A DNA stretch of 64,000 bases from an uncultured Latescibacterota bacterium (GTDB lineage: Bacteria; Latescibacterota; UBA2968; UBA8231). Made by a program: the position numbers and the translations under genes. The DNA lies in contig OX638377.1 in assembly GCA_951813615.1 (NCBI GenBank), positions 4,552,599 to 4,616,598 of the forward strand. Reading direction: 5' to 3'. Below, one piece after another: positions 1-7,966 of this stretch. Position 1 is the first letter of the stretch, and every line of letters begins with the position of its first letter. The notes below the pieces were generated by a model. The model made no database searches, had not been told where the DNA came from, and saw only the letters and a list, made by a program, of their open reading frames with translations.

Positions 1-2
1 TC

Positions 3-1352
3 AACGAATTCTTCACCTACGGAGCCGTCTCCCTAGTAACCGAAGCCGTCACCATCGCCTCGATTCTGTTTTACATCTTCTTCTACCTCGATGTCGAATT
101 GGGTCTGATCACCTGCGCCTTTTTGCCCGTGGCCTTTGCTGCCACCATGTGGCTGCAAAGCCGCACCTACCAAGCCTTCCGCCAAGCTCGCACTCACTTT
201 GCCCGCTTCAGCGCCGATTTGCAGGAGACCTTGTCGGGGATAGAAGTGGTAAAACTGTTCAACTGCGAGCCGCGCAGCGCCCGTCGCTTTAATCAGGGCA
301 CGGACGAATACCTCGACGCCCGCTTGGTGCGCACCCTGTACCACTCGGCCTACTTCCCCTTTATGGAATTGTGCGGTTCCGCGCTGATAGCACTGGTACT
401 GTGGTACGGCGTCGGCCAAGTGCTGCGCGAGGAAATCGCCTGGGGCGTTTTGGTAGCCATGCTGCAATACGTGCCCCGCTTCTTCATGCCCATCCGCAAC
501 CTCGCTGAGGAATACGCCACTGTGCAAGTGGCCATGGCCTCTTCCGAGCGCATCTTCGAACTGATCGACGCCGAGCCAGAGCCGGTCGGCGGTTTCGTGC
601 GCCAGAAGCGCGTCGCCGGTGCCATCGAATTCCGCCACGTGTGGTTTGCTTATGAAGGCGAAGAATGGGTCCTGCGCGACGTTTCCTTCTGCGCCGAGCC
701 GGGCCAGAGCTTGGCCTTAGTCGGGGCCACCGGCTCGGGCAAGACTACCATCATCAGCTTGCTGTGCCGCTTTTACGAGATTCAACGCGGGCAAATCTTA
801 GTCGATGGCATCGACATCCGCGAGTGGAATGTGGAAGCGCTGCGGCGGCGCTGCGGCTTGGTGCAGCAGGACGTCTTTCTCTTTGCCGGCGACATTGCCA
901 GCAACATCCGCTTCGGCGCTCCAGAGCTGTCGAACGAAGCCGTTGCCCAAACGGCCCGCTATGTCAATGCCGACCGATTTATCGACCGCCTGCCCGACAC
1001 TTACCGCCACGACGTGCAGGAGCGCGGCGCATCCCTGTCTGCCGGTCAGCGCCAGCTTTTGTCCCTTGCCCGCGCCCTAGCCGCCGACCCGGACATTCTG
1101 GTGCTAGACGAAGCGACCGCCCACATCGACACCGAGACCGAAGGCTGGATCCAAGACGCGGTGGAAAAACTCATGCGCGACCGCACTTCCATCGTCATTG
1201 CCCATCGCCTCTCCACCATCCGCAGCGCCGACAAAATCCTCGTACTGCACCGGGGCCAATTGCGCGAAGAGGGCCGCCACGAAGAACTGCTAGCCCAAGA
1301 CGGCATCTACGCCCGCCTGCATCAATTGCAATACAACGAGGCGCTCACCTAA
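3..1352 (+). CDS. ABC exporter, permease-ATPase fusion (5' truncated by window)
   Basis: C-terminal part of an MsbA/LmrA-type ABC half-transporter in the inner membrane. The reading frame is open from base 3, so the true start lies outside the window; the first in-frame start-like codon (TTG at 99) is inside a membrane segment and is not a real start. The sequence shows the end of the transmembrane domain with hydrophobic helices. It then shows a complete nucleotide-binding domain: Walker A VGATGSGKTT (about base 720), Q-loop VQQDVF, signature LSAGQRQLL, Walker B ILVLDEAT and H-loop IVIAHRLS. Substrate cannot be told; multidrug or lipid export is usual for the family, often as a heterodimer with an adjacent gene. 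It ends at TAA 1350-1352 with a TA module downstream. Confidence 0.93.
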   Translation, partial: NEFFTYGAVSLVTEAVTIASILFYIFFYLDVELGLITCAFLPVAFAATMWLQSRTYQAFRQARTHFARFSADLQETLSGIEVVKLFNCEPRSARRFNQGTDEYLDARLVRTLYHSAYFPFMELCGSALIALVLWYGVGQVLREEIAWGVLVAMLQYVPRFFMPIRNLAEEYATVQVAMASSERIFELIDAEPEPVGGFVRQKRVAGAIEFRHVWFAYEGEEWVLRDVSFCAEPGQSLALVGATGSGKTTIISLLCRFYEIQRGQILVDGIDIREWNVEALRRRCGLVQQDVFLFAGDIASNIRFGAPELSNEAVAQTARYVNADRFIDRLPDTYRHDVQERGASLSAGQRQLLSLARALAADPDILVLDEATAHIDTETEGWIQDAVEKLMRDRTSIVIAHRLSTIRSADKILVLHRGQLREEGRHEELLAQDGIYARLHQLQYNEALT

Positions 1353-1431
1353 CGAGCACAACCCCCTGCTCAAACTCGTCCTGTTGACTGTTATAATCGA
1401 TCATATCTTAGCCATTATTACTCTCCAAGAA

Positions 1432-1470
1432 TTGACATACTATAATCAATCTATACTTTATATAGTATGT
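1432..1470 (+). promoter_or_regulatory. Promoter with palindromic operator of the RelE/XRE module
   Basis: A -35 box TTGACA (1432-1437) is followed by AT-rich -10 candidates (TATACT 1452-1457). A perfect 10-bp inverted repeat, ACATACTATA (1435-1444) and TATAGTATGT (1461-1470), spans the promoter and includes the toxin start codon at 1467. This is the expected place for autorepression by the XRE antitoxin. If 1467 is the true start, the mRNA would be nearly leaderless. Boxes and repeat are seen; repression is inferred. Confidence 0.6.
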
Positions 1471-1748
1471 GGAGCATTTTCGAACACCGAAGGGTGGATA
1501 AGCAGCTACAGTCCATGCCCCAAGAAATCCTCAAGCGTTACGAAAAGTGGAAGGATATCGTTATGATTTCTGGTCCCGAAGGCTTGAGGCGTATCAAAGG
1601 ATTTCACGACGAAGCACTGCGAGGCCAATGGAAAGGATACAGATCGTCCCGGCTCGGCCTTCACTATCGCGTCATATACAAAATTGAAGCCAGCGAAATC
1701 CTCGTGCAGGTTGTCAGTCTGACGGCACACGACTACCGGAGACCATAA
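1467..1748 (+). CDS. RelE/HigB-type mRNA interferase toxin
   Basis: Small basic protein of 93 residues. It shows the RelE/ParE-superfamily pattern: an N-terminal helix pair, a G.R.IKGF..EAL.G.W.GYRSSRLG..YRVIYKI core and a C-terminal VSLTAHDYRRP ending with conserved His and Tyr. Members cleave mRNA on the ribosome. It is followed one base later by an XRE-type antitoxin gene, giving the toxin-first (HigBA-like) order. The ATG lies inside the operator palindrome and has no Shine-Dalgarno sequence, so translation may be leaderless. Family assignment is firm; whether it is active is not known. Confidence 0.85.
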   Translation: MWSIFEHRRVDKQLQSMPQEILKRYEKWKDIVMISGPEGLRRIKGFHDEALRGQWKGYRSSRLGLHYRVIYKIEASEILVQVVSLTAHDYRRP

Positions 1749-1749
1749 A

Positions 1750-2010
1750 ATGAAAAATTATCGTCGCGCCAAGAAGCAGATTGAGGTATCTGTAGGTGAG
1801 TCCGTTCGCATTATCCGCGAGCTGCAGGAGCTTAGCCAGAATGAACTCGCGCAGCGCACGGGCATTCCCCAATCTACTATTTCAGCCATCGAAAATAACC
1901 GCATACAGCTTGGGGTTGACCGCGCCAAGGTGCTAGCGCAAGCCTTGCAGTGCCATCCGGCTGTTTTAGTCTTCCCCGGCTGGGAGATCAAACAAAACAC
2001 AGCCGCTTAA
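1750..2010 (+). CDS. XRE-family antitoxin
   Basis: A helix-turn-helix protein of 86 residues: VRIIRELQELSQNELAQRTG followed by IPQSTISAIENNR is the classic XRE DNA-binding helix pair (about residues 18-65). It begins one base after the toxin stop codon, so the two genes are translationally coupled. By family knowledge it neutralises the upstream RelE-like toxin and represses the promoter at 1432-1470. It ends with a short polar tail. Confidence 0.85.
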   Translation: MKNYRRAKKQIEVSVGESVRIIRELQELSQNELAQRTGIPQSTISAIENNRIQLGVDRAKVLAQALQCHPAVLVFPGWEIKQNTAA

Positions 2011-2098
2011 GCGAAAGTCAGTTCCCACGGATTTTCAACGTAGCCCGGCACATGACATGCTGCAAACGTAAAACCTACCTTCCAACAAAGAAAAACCT

Positions 2099-2608
2099 AT
2101 GGCCACCTACTATCCCTCCATCACCGACGACCAAGCCGCGCTGATCCGCAACGCGCCGTTGTTCTTCGTCGCCTCCGCCGATCCCTCACTCGCACCCGGT
2201 CCTGAAGGTATCGGCCCAGTCAATCTCTCGCCCAAGGGTGGCGTACCGCTGCACGTGATTGATCCCAACCGAGTGGCCTTTCTCGACTACTTGGGCAGCG
2301 GCAACGAGACAGCGCGTCATGCGGTGGCCGGCGGTCCGATCACCGTCATGGTCTGTTCTTTTGCAGGAGAAGACGCCGGCATCATCCGCCTCTACGGCAA
2401 AGCCACGGCCACCCCGCTTGAAGAATCGCCCCACGCCGCCTTGCTCCTGCAAACGGAGTCCGAACACCTGCGCACCAAACGCCAAGTAATCGAAGTGGAA
2501 GTCGAACTGACCGGCACTAGTTGTGGCTACGGCGTCCCGGTAATGGAATTAGTGCGCGAGCGCCGCGTCGAAGACCGAGGCCGTCGCTACAAGGACCGCA
2601 AAAAATAA
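2099..2608 (+). CDS. Pyridoxamine 5'-phosphate oxidase-like (PPOX) FMN-binding protein
   Basis: A 169-residue split-beta-barrel flavin-binding protein. The segment LIRNAPLFFVASADPS followed by GPVNLSPKGG and FLDYLGSGNETARH is characteristic of the PPOX-like family found in many bacteria, with a C-terminal VMELVRERR segment. Substrate is unknown; members bind FMN/F420 or haem and act as oxidoreductases. It appears monocistronic. Its last 100 bases matter for the evolution of the region: near-copies of this 3' end occur at 3076-3124 and 9075-9142, each beside a PIN/RHH toxin-antitoxin locus. Confidence 0.85.
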   Translation: MATYYPSITDDQAALIRNAPLFFVASADPSLAPGPEGIGPVNLSPKGGVPLHVIDPNRVAFLDYLGSGNETARHAVAGGPITVMVCSFAGEDAGIIRLYGKATATPLEESPHAALLLQTESEHLRTKRQVIEVEVELTGTSCGYGVPVMELVRERRVEDRGRRYKDRKK

Positions 2609-2626
2609 ACTGACGCGGCAAGAAAA
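2512..2626 (+). repeat. PPOX 3'-end segment that is copied twice elsewhere (copy A)
   Basis: This is the 3' end of the PPOX gene plus about 20 bases downstream. Bases 2512-2579 match 9075-9142 without gaps at 63 of 68 positions. Bases 2577-2626 match 3076-3124 at about 43 of 50 positions with one gap. The second match includes the stop codon and the first downstream bases. Confidence 0.85.
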
Positions 2627-2645
2627 GTCCTAGGTGAGGACTGCA

Positions 2646-2882
2646 TTATAATCGATCGTATACTTCCGGCTCTACATCTGGCACGTTTGCCAAAACAGCT
2701 TCAAACTTCTGACGACTACCTCGTTTAGCACGCTCTTCGAGATACTCAACCGTTATCAGAGCGGACACCTTCTCCGTAATTGCCAAGGTGATAAACTGAT
2801 TCATTGAAACCCCTTCCCCTTCTGCCATCTGCTTGACTCGCTTATGCAGCGAGTCGGGCAATCGAACGCTCAGCGTACTCAT
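2646..2882 (-). CDS. Ribbon-helix-helix antitoxin of a PIN toxin module
   Basis: A 78-residue protein beginning MSTLSVRLPDSLHKRVK followed by EGVSMNQFITLAITEKVSAL, a ribbon-helix-helix fold typical of HicB/CopG-like antitoxins. It is a clear paralogue of the protein at 9603-9839 (shared LRLPDS.H...K..A..EGVS.NQFI..A..EKVSA). Its ATG overlaps the stop codon of a PIN-toxin remnant by an ATGA junction, the same arrangement as in the intact locus at 9190-9839. Because the toxin has decayed, this antitoxin is an orphan. Confidence 0.8.
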   Translation of the reverse strand: MSTLSVRLPDSLHKRVKQMAEGEGVSMNQFITLAITEKVSALITVEYLEERAKRGSRQKFEAVLANVPDVEPEVYDRL

Positions 2883-3013
2883 GATAAGGCTCCTATCTTT
2901 TCCAGAAACTCTTTGGCCGTTACGACCTCAATGCCAAACGTCTCCGCACCTTGAAAGTCCCGTTTGTTATAGGTCACGATATACTTACAGCCCGCATTGA
3001 CGGCCAACTCCAG
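2879..3013 (-). pseudogene. Remnant of a PIN-domain toxin (C-terminal part)
   Basis: Reading the minus strand upstream of the antitoxin gives about 44 residues ending KYIVTYNKRDFQGAETFGI then EVVTAKEFLEKIGALS. This matches the C-terminus of COG1569-type PIN toxins, such as AIIATHNVKDFKNATAFGV in the intact copy at 9190-9606. An in-frame TGA at about 3014-3016 follows, and no sign of the N-terminal DTN motif was found before 3076. The remnant is therefore inactive. Confidence 0.75.
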
Positions 3014-3075
3014 TCATCTTGGCAATAGATGGGCCATAGAGCGAGGTCGGCCCAGCCATCGTCGCCGGTATCCTT

Positions 3076-3124
3076 GAGGCCGCCGCTATAAGGAGCGAAA
3101 AAATAAACCGACGCGGCTGGAAAA
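3076..3124 (+). repeat. PPOX 3'-end fragment (copy B)
   Basis: About 49 bases that resemble 2577-2626: GAGGCCG.CGCTA.AAGGA.CG, then an A-tract, TAAAC.GACGCGGC and AAAA. The decayed PIN/RHH module (2646-3013) therefore lies between two direct copies of the same host-gene end. The fragment codes for nothing itself. Confidence 0.75.
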
Positions 3125-3128
3125 TCGT

Positions 3129-3929
3129 TCAATCCAGAACCATGCCACCGCTGACGTTTATCGTCTGGCCGGTGACGTTGCGCGCCTCCTCGGAAGCGAG
3201 GAAGGCGACCATGTTGCCGATGTCCTCAGGCGTCTGCTCGCGCTGCATCGGCGTTGAGTTGGCGATGAACAGGTCGAACACCTCGCGGGCGCTTTTGCCG
3301 GCATAGGTGGAATCTACCTCGGCGATCTTCGGTGCTAGCGTGTGCCAGAAGTTGGTCCACACGAACCCAGGGCATACGGCGTTTACGGTGATGTTGTGCG
3401 GCCCGAGGTCCTTGGCGGTCAGCCGCGTCAGGCTGAGCATCGCGTTCTTGGCAGCCGCGTAGGTCGGCAGGAAGGTCGGGTCGCGTTTGGCCGCGGCGGA
3501 AGAGATGTTGATGATCTTGCCGTAGCGGCGCTTGATCATGTGCGGGGCGACCGCCTTGCAGAGGAAGAAGGGGCCCTTGACGTGTATGTCGTAGTTGCTG
3601 TCCCACTCCTCGCCGGTGAAGTTGGTGAACGGAGCGCCGACGATGGTGCCGAAGTGGCCGGCGTTGTTGACGAGGATATCGATGGCACCGAAGCGCTCGA
3701 TCGCCTGCGCGACGAGGTCCTGGCAGGCGGATTCATCCGTTATGTCCGCGGCGATAGCGACTGCGGTAGCCTCTTCGCTCTCGAGCTGATCGGCGGTGGC
3801 CTGCGCCCTATCGCCGTCGATGTCAGTCGCCACGATGGCCGCCCCTTCGCGCGTCAGGCATTTCGATATGCCGAGGCCCATGCCGCCCCCGGCGCCGGTG
3901 ACGATGGCTGTCCTGTCTTTGAGTCGCAT
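3129..3929 (-). CDS. SDR-family NAD-dependent oxidoreductase
   Basis: A classical short-chain dehydrogenase of 266 residues. It has a Rossmann motif TGAGGGMG (11-18), an acidic residue D36 after beta-2 that suggests NAD(H) preference, NNAG (88-91), ISS with catalytic Ser near 143, and Y157-x3-K161 in YAAAK. It closes with the usual NVSGG.VLD. The start at 3929 is chosen because a GGAGAG ribosome site lies six bases upstream; the frame stays open to 4490 but that extension overlaps the aldo/keto reductase and has no family similarity. Probable substrates are sugars or 3-oxoacyl/hydroxy compounds. It lies downstream of the aldo/keto reductase, with a terminator between them. Confidence 0.88.
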   Translation of the reverse strand: MRLKDRTAIVTGAGGGMGLGISKCLTREGAAIVATDIDGDRAQATADQLESEEATAVAIAADITDESACQDLVAQAIERFGAIDILVNNAGHFGTIVGAPFTNFTGEEWDSNYDIHVKGPFFLCKAVAPHMIKRRYGKIINISSAAAKRDPTFLPTYAAAKNAMLSLTRLTAKDLGPHNITVNAVCPGFVWTNFWHTLAPKIAEVDSTYAGKSAREVFDLFIANSTPMQREQTPEDIGNMVAFLASEEARNVTGQTINVSGGMVLD

Positions 3930-3961
3930 GCTGGTCTCTCCTAGGTTTTTTGGAACGTCTA

Positions 3962-3992
3962 GAAAAATAAAGGGGCTTTTTTGATGTCCCCT
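3962..3992 (-). terminator. Rho-independent terminator after the aldo/keto reductase
   Basis: On the minus strand AGGGG (3992-3988) pairs with CCCCT (3975-3971), and the stem is followed by TTTATTTTT (3970-3962). It sits 15 bases past the aldo/keto reductase stop, so transcription is at least partly ended before the SDR gene. Confidence 0.6.
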
Positions 3993-4006
3993 ACTGAGGG
4001 TGGCGG

Positions 4007-4987
4007 TCAGACATCCAGGACGCGATCCTGGCCGGCCGAGGCCTCGTCGAGACGGGCCCGGTCCTCCGGCGTGATCGACCAGCCCACGGCACCGACGTTC
4101 TCCTCCATGTGAGCCGCGGTGTCGCCGCCGGTGATGGCCGCCGTCACCTCGGGGTGGGAGAGCACCCAGTTGATCGCCGTCTGCGCCACAGTGCGACCGT
4201 GGGCATCGGCGATCTGTCGCAAGATCTCCAGGGTCCGGCGTGCCGCCTCGTTGAGGTCCTGCTCCAAGTCGCCGACGCGCCGGGAGGCGTATAGGGTGCC
4301 GTCCGGCGGCGGCTCTCCGGGGGTATACACGCCGGAGAGCAAGCCCACGCCCAAGGGGCTGTAGGTCATAACCCCAAATCCTTGGTCGCGCTGCGCCGGC
4401 CACATCTCGCGCTCCAGTTCCCGGTTGAGGAGGTTGTAGGGGTTCTGGATGCAGAGCAGGGGATCGAGCCCGAGGCGGTCCTGCGTCCACAGCGCCTTGA
4501 GCACCTGCCAGGCTTGGAAGTTGGAGACGCCCACGTAGCGCGTCTTGCCAGCGCGCACTACGTCGTCCAAGGCGCGCAGCGTTTCCTCAAGAGGGGTCTC
4601 GTCGTCGTACACGTGCAGGATGTAGACGTCGATGTGATCCGTCTCGAGGCGGGTCAAGGTGCGGTCAATCTCCCGCATGATGTGATAGCGCGACAGACCG
4701 GCGTCGTTAGGCCCGTCGCCGACGCGGCTGGCCACCTTCGAGGTGACCACGAGGTCGTCGCGGTGCCGCTTGAGGACGCGCGCCAGAACCTGCTCCGACG
4801 TGCCTCGGGTCTCGTACACATCCCCAAAGCCGTAGATGTTGGCGCAGTCGATGAAGTTGATCCCCAACTCGACGGCCCGCTCGATGGCGCGCTCGGCCTC
4901 GTCGGCGTCCTCCTGACCGCGCAGGCCCAAGCCGTAGGCTAGGCGTGACACCTTCAGGCCAGAACGACCGAACTTGACGTATTCCAT
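4007..4987 (-). CDS. Aldo/keto reductase
   Basis: A 326-residue (alpha/beta)8 NADPH-dependent oxidoreductase. The catalytic tetrad is visible: D47 in FIDCANIYG, Y52, K84 in VVTSKV and H125 in YILHVYD. The phosphate/NADP loop appears late as AAITGG. The start is supported by a GGAGGAG ribosome site six bases before ATG 4987. Members reduce aldehydes and ketones or oxidise sugars (for example L-galactose or L-fucose dehydrogenase-like); the substrate is not evident. Grouping with SDR and Gfo/Idh genes suggests carbohydrate or inositol-type catabolism. Confidence 0.9.
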   Translation of the reverse strand: MEYVKFGRSGLKVSRLAYGLGLRGQEDADEAERAIERAVELGINFIDCANIYGFGDVYETRGTSEQVLARVLKRHRDDLVVTSKVASRVGDGPNDAGLSRYHIMREIDRTLTRLETDHIDVYILHVYDDETPLEETLRALDDVVRAGKTRYVGVSNFQAWQVLKALWTQDRLGLDPLLCIQNPYNLLNRELEREMWPAQRDQGFGVMTYSPLGVGLLSGVYTPGEPPPDGTLYASRRVGDLEQDLNEAARRTLEILRQIADAHGRTVAQTAINWVLSHPEVTAAITGGDTAAHMEENVGAVGWSITPEDRARLDEASAGQDRVLDV

Positions 4988-5154
4988 GCTCTCCTCCTGG
5001 TATGCAACCCGATGATGGTCTCGGCCAGCGCATTATCACGCTCGCCAACTTCTGGGGAATATCTATTTTGTTTTTACATGGCTCCAAGTTTCTCAAGAAA
5101 TGGAGCCTGCGGCAAATCCGGGGCGATTGAACTCAAAAAGGAAGCGCTAGCACA

Positions 5155-6162
5155 ATGCCGAAACAGCGGATAGCGATTGTGGGAGCCGGGAACATGGCCC
5201 GGGCGCGGGGCAGAGCGTTGCTGGACACTGGCCGTGTGGAAATCTGCGGCGTCGCCGCTCGGCGTGTACAGCGTGCTGAAAGCTGCGCGGCTGAGTTGGG
5301 GTGCGACGTTTTCTGCGATGACTTTCGCCGATTGGGGGAAGCCGGACCGGACGCGATCCTAATCGAGGTTCCGCATCGCGTTCAGGATGAGGTCTCCATT
5401 TGGGCATTGGATGCCGGGTACGACCTCCTCGTGGGCGGCTGTCTCGCTTCTAGTGTGGAAAATGGACGCCAAATCGCAGAACTGGCGACCCGAAACAGTC
5501 GGATTGTGGAGGCCGGGTTCCAGCGCCGTTACGACCCTGCTTGGGAGGAGATCCAGCGCCTGGTGGCGGGAGGGGAACTGGGGGCACCGGTGATGGCCGT
5601 GACCACGGCCCTGTGGAACCCGGACCCAGCTGTCTGGTACTATGACCAAGAGGAAAGCGGGGGGATGCCGCTGACCCACATGAGTTACTGCTATCTCAAT
5701 GCCATCCGCTGGATTCTCGGCCGGCCAACCACCGTGTCCGCGATAGCCAATCGGATGCGAAATACGGCTCCCGGTCGCGTAGTGGAGGAGACATGCGGGG
5801 CCCTGATCGGATTTGCAAACGGTGCCTTCGCTTCGGCCACGGCCAGTTATATCGGCCCGGAGGGCATGCCCGACCCCCAGCCGCGATTTGTCTGCGCCGA
5901 AGGCGGAATCCTGCCCAATGCCGACAGCCCGCCCGGCAAGGATTCCATTACCGTGTTTCACGGGGGGCGTTCCGAGGTGCGCGCTTTTGCGAACGAGCCA
6001 TCTCCGTTCGTCCGGCAGGCCGCCGCCTTTCTCGATGCCATAGAAGGCCGCCACGAGGCCCGTAATCCTCCAGAAGATGCCCTGCTCGATGTCGAAATTG
6101 CCGCAGCCGTCTCGGTCTCGGCCAAGGAACACAGGACGGTCTCGCTAGCGGAAATGCGGTAG
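5155..6162 (+). CDS. Gfo/Idh/MocA-family oxidoreductase
   Basis: A 335-residue NAD(P)-dependent sugar dehydrogenase-like protein with an N-terminal Rossmann fold (IAIVGAGNMA, residues 6-15) and a C-terminal alpha/beta substrate domain (EAGFQRRYDPAW, then GGMPLTHMSYCYLNAIRWILG). The usual EKP motif, whose lysine is catalytic in many members, is replaced by VGGCLA near residues 93-98, so the chemistry may differ or be lost. A ribosome site AAGGAAG precedes the ATG. It is transcribed away from the aldo/keto reductase and converges with the serine hydrolase. Confidence 0.85.
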   Translation: MPKQRIAIVGAGNMARARGRALLDTGRVEICGVAARRVQRAESCAAELGCDVFCDDFRRLGEAGPDAILIEVPHRVQDEVSIWALDAGYDLLVGGCLASSVENGRQIAELATRNSRIVEAGFQRRYDPAWEEIQRLVAGGELGAPVMAVTTALWNPDPAVWYYDQEESGGMPLTHMSYCYLNAIRWILGRPTTVSAIANRMRNTAPGRVVEETCGALIGFANGAFASATASYIGPEGMPDPQPRFVCAEGGILPNADSPPGKDSITVFHGGRSEVRAFANEPSPFVRQAAAFLDAIEGRHEARNPPEDALLDVEIAAAVSVSAKEHRTVSLAEMR

Positions 6163-6238
6163 GCTTAGGGGCTAATCATCCACCCAGTTCTGATACTCTT
6201 CCCGTGCGTCTTCACGGTAATGCGGTGGAACGAGGAAG

Positions 6239-7702
6239 TTAGAGGCGCCTTCCTCCGGCAAATCCATTAAATTCGTCCAGGAACCACTCGGCTTGCTTAG
6301 TCATAAAGACGCCGATCTCTTCTCCCTTGAAGGCGAAAGATACCCTGAGCCCACCGAGGTAAATATCCGTGATGTAGACTTCCATGTTGAGCGTCTGCTC
6401 GTCAATCCACGCGGCCGAGGCCAGACAATCGTATTCGATGCCGGGGACCGAGCCGATCTGTTCGCCGAAGTAGTTGCGTTGCGGGAACTTGCCGGACAGC
6501 ACGCGCCCGATACCGAATCGCAGCACATTGTCGCCCTGACCGTTGGTGTACTCCCAAGTGCCCTCATCCTCCTCGAAGGACAGGCGCATCCGCGTGATCC
6601 CCATCGGGTTGTCCTCCAAAGCATACCAAGCTCCATTCACTTCCAAAGCCGCCCTTGCGTCGGGAGCCCCGGGAATCGGCAGGACTGCCAGCCGCTCGAT
6701 CTTATCGGCGAGTTCCGCGTGAGCGTCGCGGTTTTCGGCCAGCGGCGCGTCTGACAGATGGGAGTAGAGTTCTTCACGCATCACGACCGGAATGTCGCTG
6801 TCGGCCGGTGCGCCTTGTGTGTCGGCAATGCATGTGAACAGAAACTCTTTGTCGGGAAAACAGATGGCGTACTGACTGCCCATCCCGCGGAAGGAGAATC
6901 CGTTCTCTTTTTCGCGCCAGATCTGATATCCATATCCGCAGTTGCCCCGGATGGCGTTGTCGATCTGGCTGGAGGTCGCGGCGTGCACGTACGCCTCCGG
7001 GAGGACCCGTTCATCGCCCCACATGCCGCCGTTCATGCAGGCGAGCGCGACTCTGGCTATATCGCGCAGCCTACAGATGACCCCCGACCCGCCCCACGAC
7101 ACACCCTCGGGCGTGCGGATGCACCATGCGTCAGCGGAGAAACCGATCCGGTCCAGAAATCGCGGTCGCATGTAATCCAGAAAGGGCATGCCAGCAAGCC
7201 GTTCGACCGTGGCCGTGAGCACCACGGTTGCCGCAGTGTCGTACGAAAAGATCGTTCCGGGAGGATGCGAGGGAGTCCGGTTGAAGAAGGTCCAAACCCA
7301 GTCCGGATCGTCGCGCGTATAGGAGGTTGTCGAATGGGGGGTCGCCATCGTCAGGAGGTCTCGGACGGTCGCGGCGGCAAGCCATAGATGAAGTTCTTCC
7401 GGCAGTTTATCTGGGAAATATTCGGCGACCCGATCGTCGAGGGTGAGCCTGCCTTCGTCAATCATCATCCCGACCGCCAACGCGACAAAGCTCTTGCTGA
7501 CCGAATAGATCCGGTGCATGCGTTCCGCCGACCACGGGGCCCAGTATCCCTCAGCCGCGATTCTGTTGTGACGCACCAGCAGGAACCCGTGCATGCAGAT
7601 TCGCTCAGCGTCGATCCGCTGCAGGAAATTCAGGATCGCCCGTGAAGGTATTCCCGCACTTTCAGGTGAGGGTGCCGTTGTAAACACTTTTTCACTTCCC
7701 AT
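6239..7702 (-). CDS. Serine hydrolase of the beta-lactamase/class C family
   Basis: A penicillin-binding-protein-like hydrolase of 487 residues. The active-site S67-V-S-K70 (SxxK) lies in RIYSVSKSFVALAVG, and FSYDTAATVV fits the second (Tyr) motif. The C-terminal third is an additional beta-rich domain. The start is placed at ATG 7702, which has AAGGAG five bases upstream; the open frame to 7843 lacks such a site. No signal peptide is obvious, so it may be cytoplasmic. Family members hydrolyse esters, amides or D-peptides; substrate is unknown. Confidence 0.85.
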   Translation of the reverse strand: MGSEKVFTTAPSPESAGIPSRAILNFLQRIDAERICMHGFLLVRHNRIAAEGYWAPWSAERMHRIYSVSKSFVALAVGMMIDEGRLTLDDRVAEYFPDKLPEELHLWLAAATVRDLLTMATPHSTTSYTRDDPDWVWTFFNRTPSHPPGTIFSYDTAATVVLTATVERLAGMPFLDYMRPRFLDRIGFSADAWCIRTPEGVSWGGSGVICRLRDIARVALACMNGGMWGDERVLPEAYVHAATSSQIDNAIRGNCGYGYQIWREKENGFSFRGMGSQYAICFPDKEFLFTCIADTQGAPADSDIPVVMREELYSHLSDAPLAENRDAHAELADKIERLAVLPIPGAPDARAALEVNGAWYALEDNPMGITRMRLSFEEDEGTWEYTNGQGDNVLRFGIGRVLSGKFPQRNYFGEQIGSVPGIEYDCLASAAWIDEQTLNMEVYITDIYLGGLRVSFAFKGEEIGVFMTKQAEWFLDEFNGFAGGRRL

Positions 7703-7966
7703 AGCTACTCCTTGAGTTTTGGCGCTTGCGATACGCGGGTTTCGGCGGATATCAACTCGCCGCTTGCCGTTACCCGGTGCGCGGCCTGATCGATGGTGAG
7801 AGGTATAGGAAACATAAAGGGTCTTTTTTGGATTCTCTGTCAAGGTGCTCAGCCCAGACTAGGGTCAGGTGCAAACTGGACGCTCCCCCTCCATACGTGG
7901 GTGAACGGGCTTATATTAAGATGCTCAGGGCAGGTCGATATCAGGACGGGAACCTAGGAGTCGCTC

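Noticed and set aside
1391..1410. Match of TTATAATCGATC to the end of the RHH antitoxin gene at 2645-2657, as a possible antitoxin remnant
   Set aside because: Only about 12 identical bases; a stop interrupts the reading frame after a few codons, so chance cannot be excluded.
3930..4490. N-terminal extension of the SDR reading frame (to 4490)
   Set aside because: It runs antiframe through the terminator and the aldo/keto reductase gene, has no SDR similarity, and a good ribosome site supports the start at 3929.
5080..5107. Inverted repeat GGCTCCA...TGGAGCC as a terminator
   Set aside because: It is upstream of both divergent genes, where no transcript should end, and no T-tract follows in either direction.
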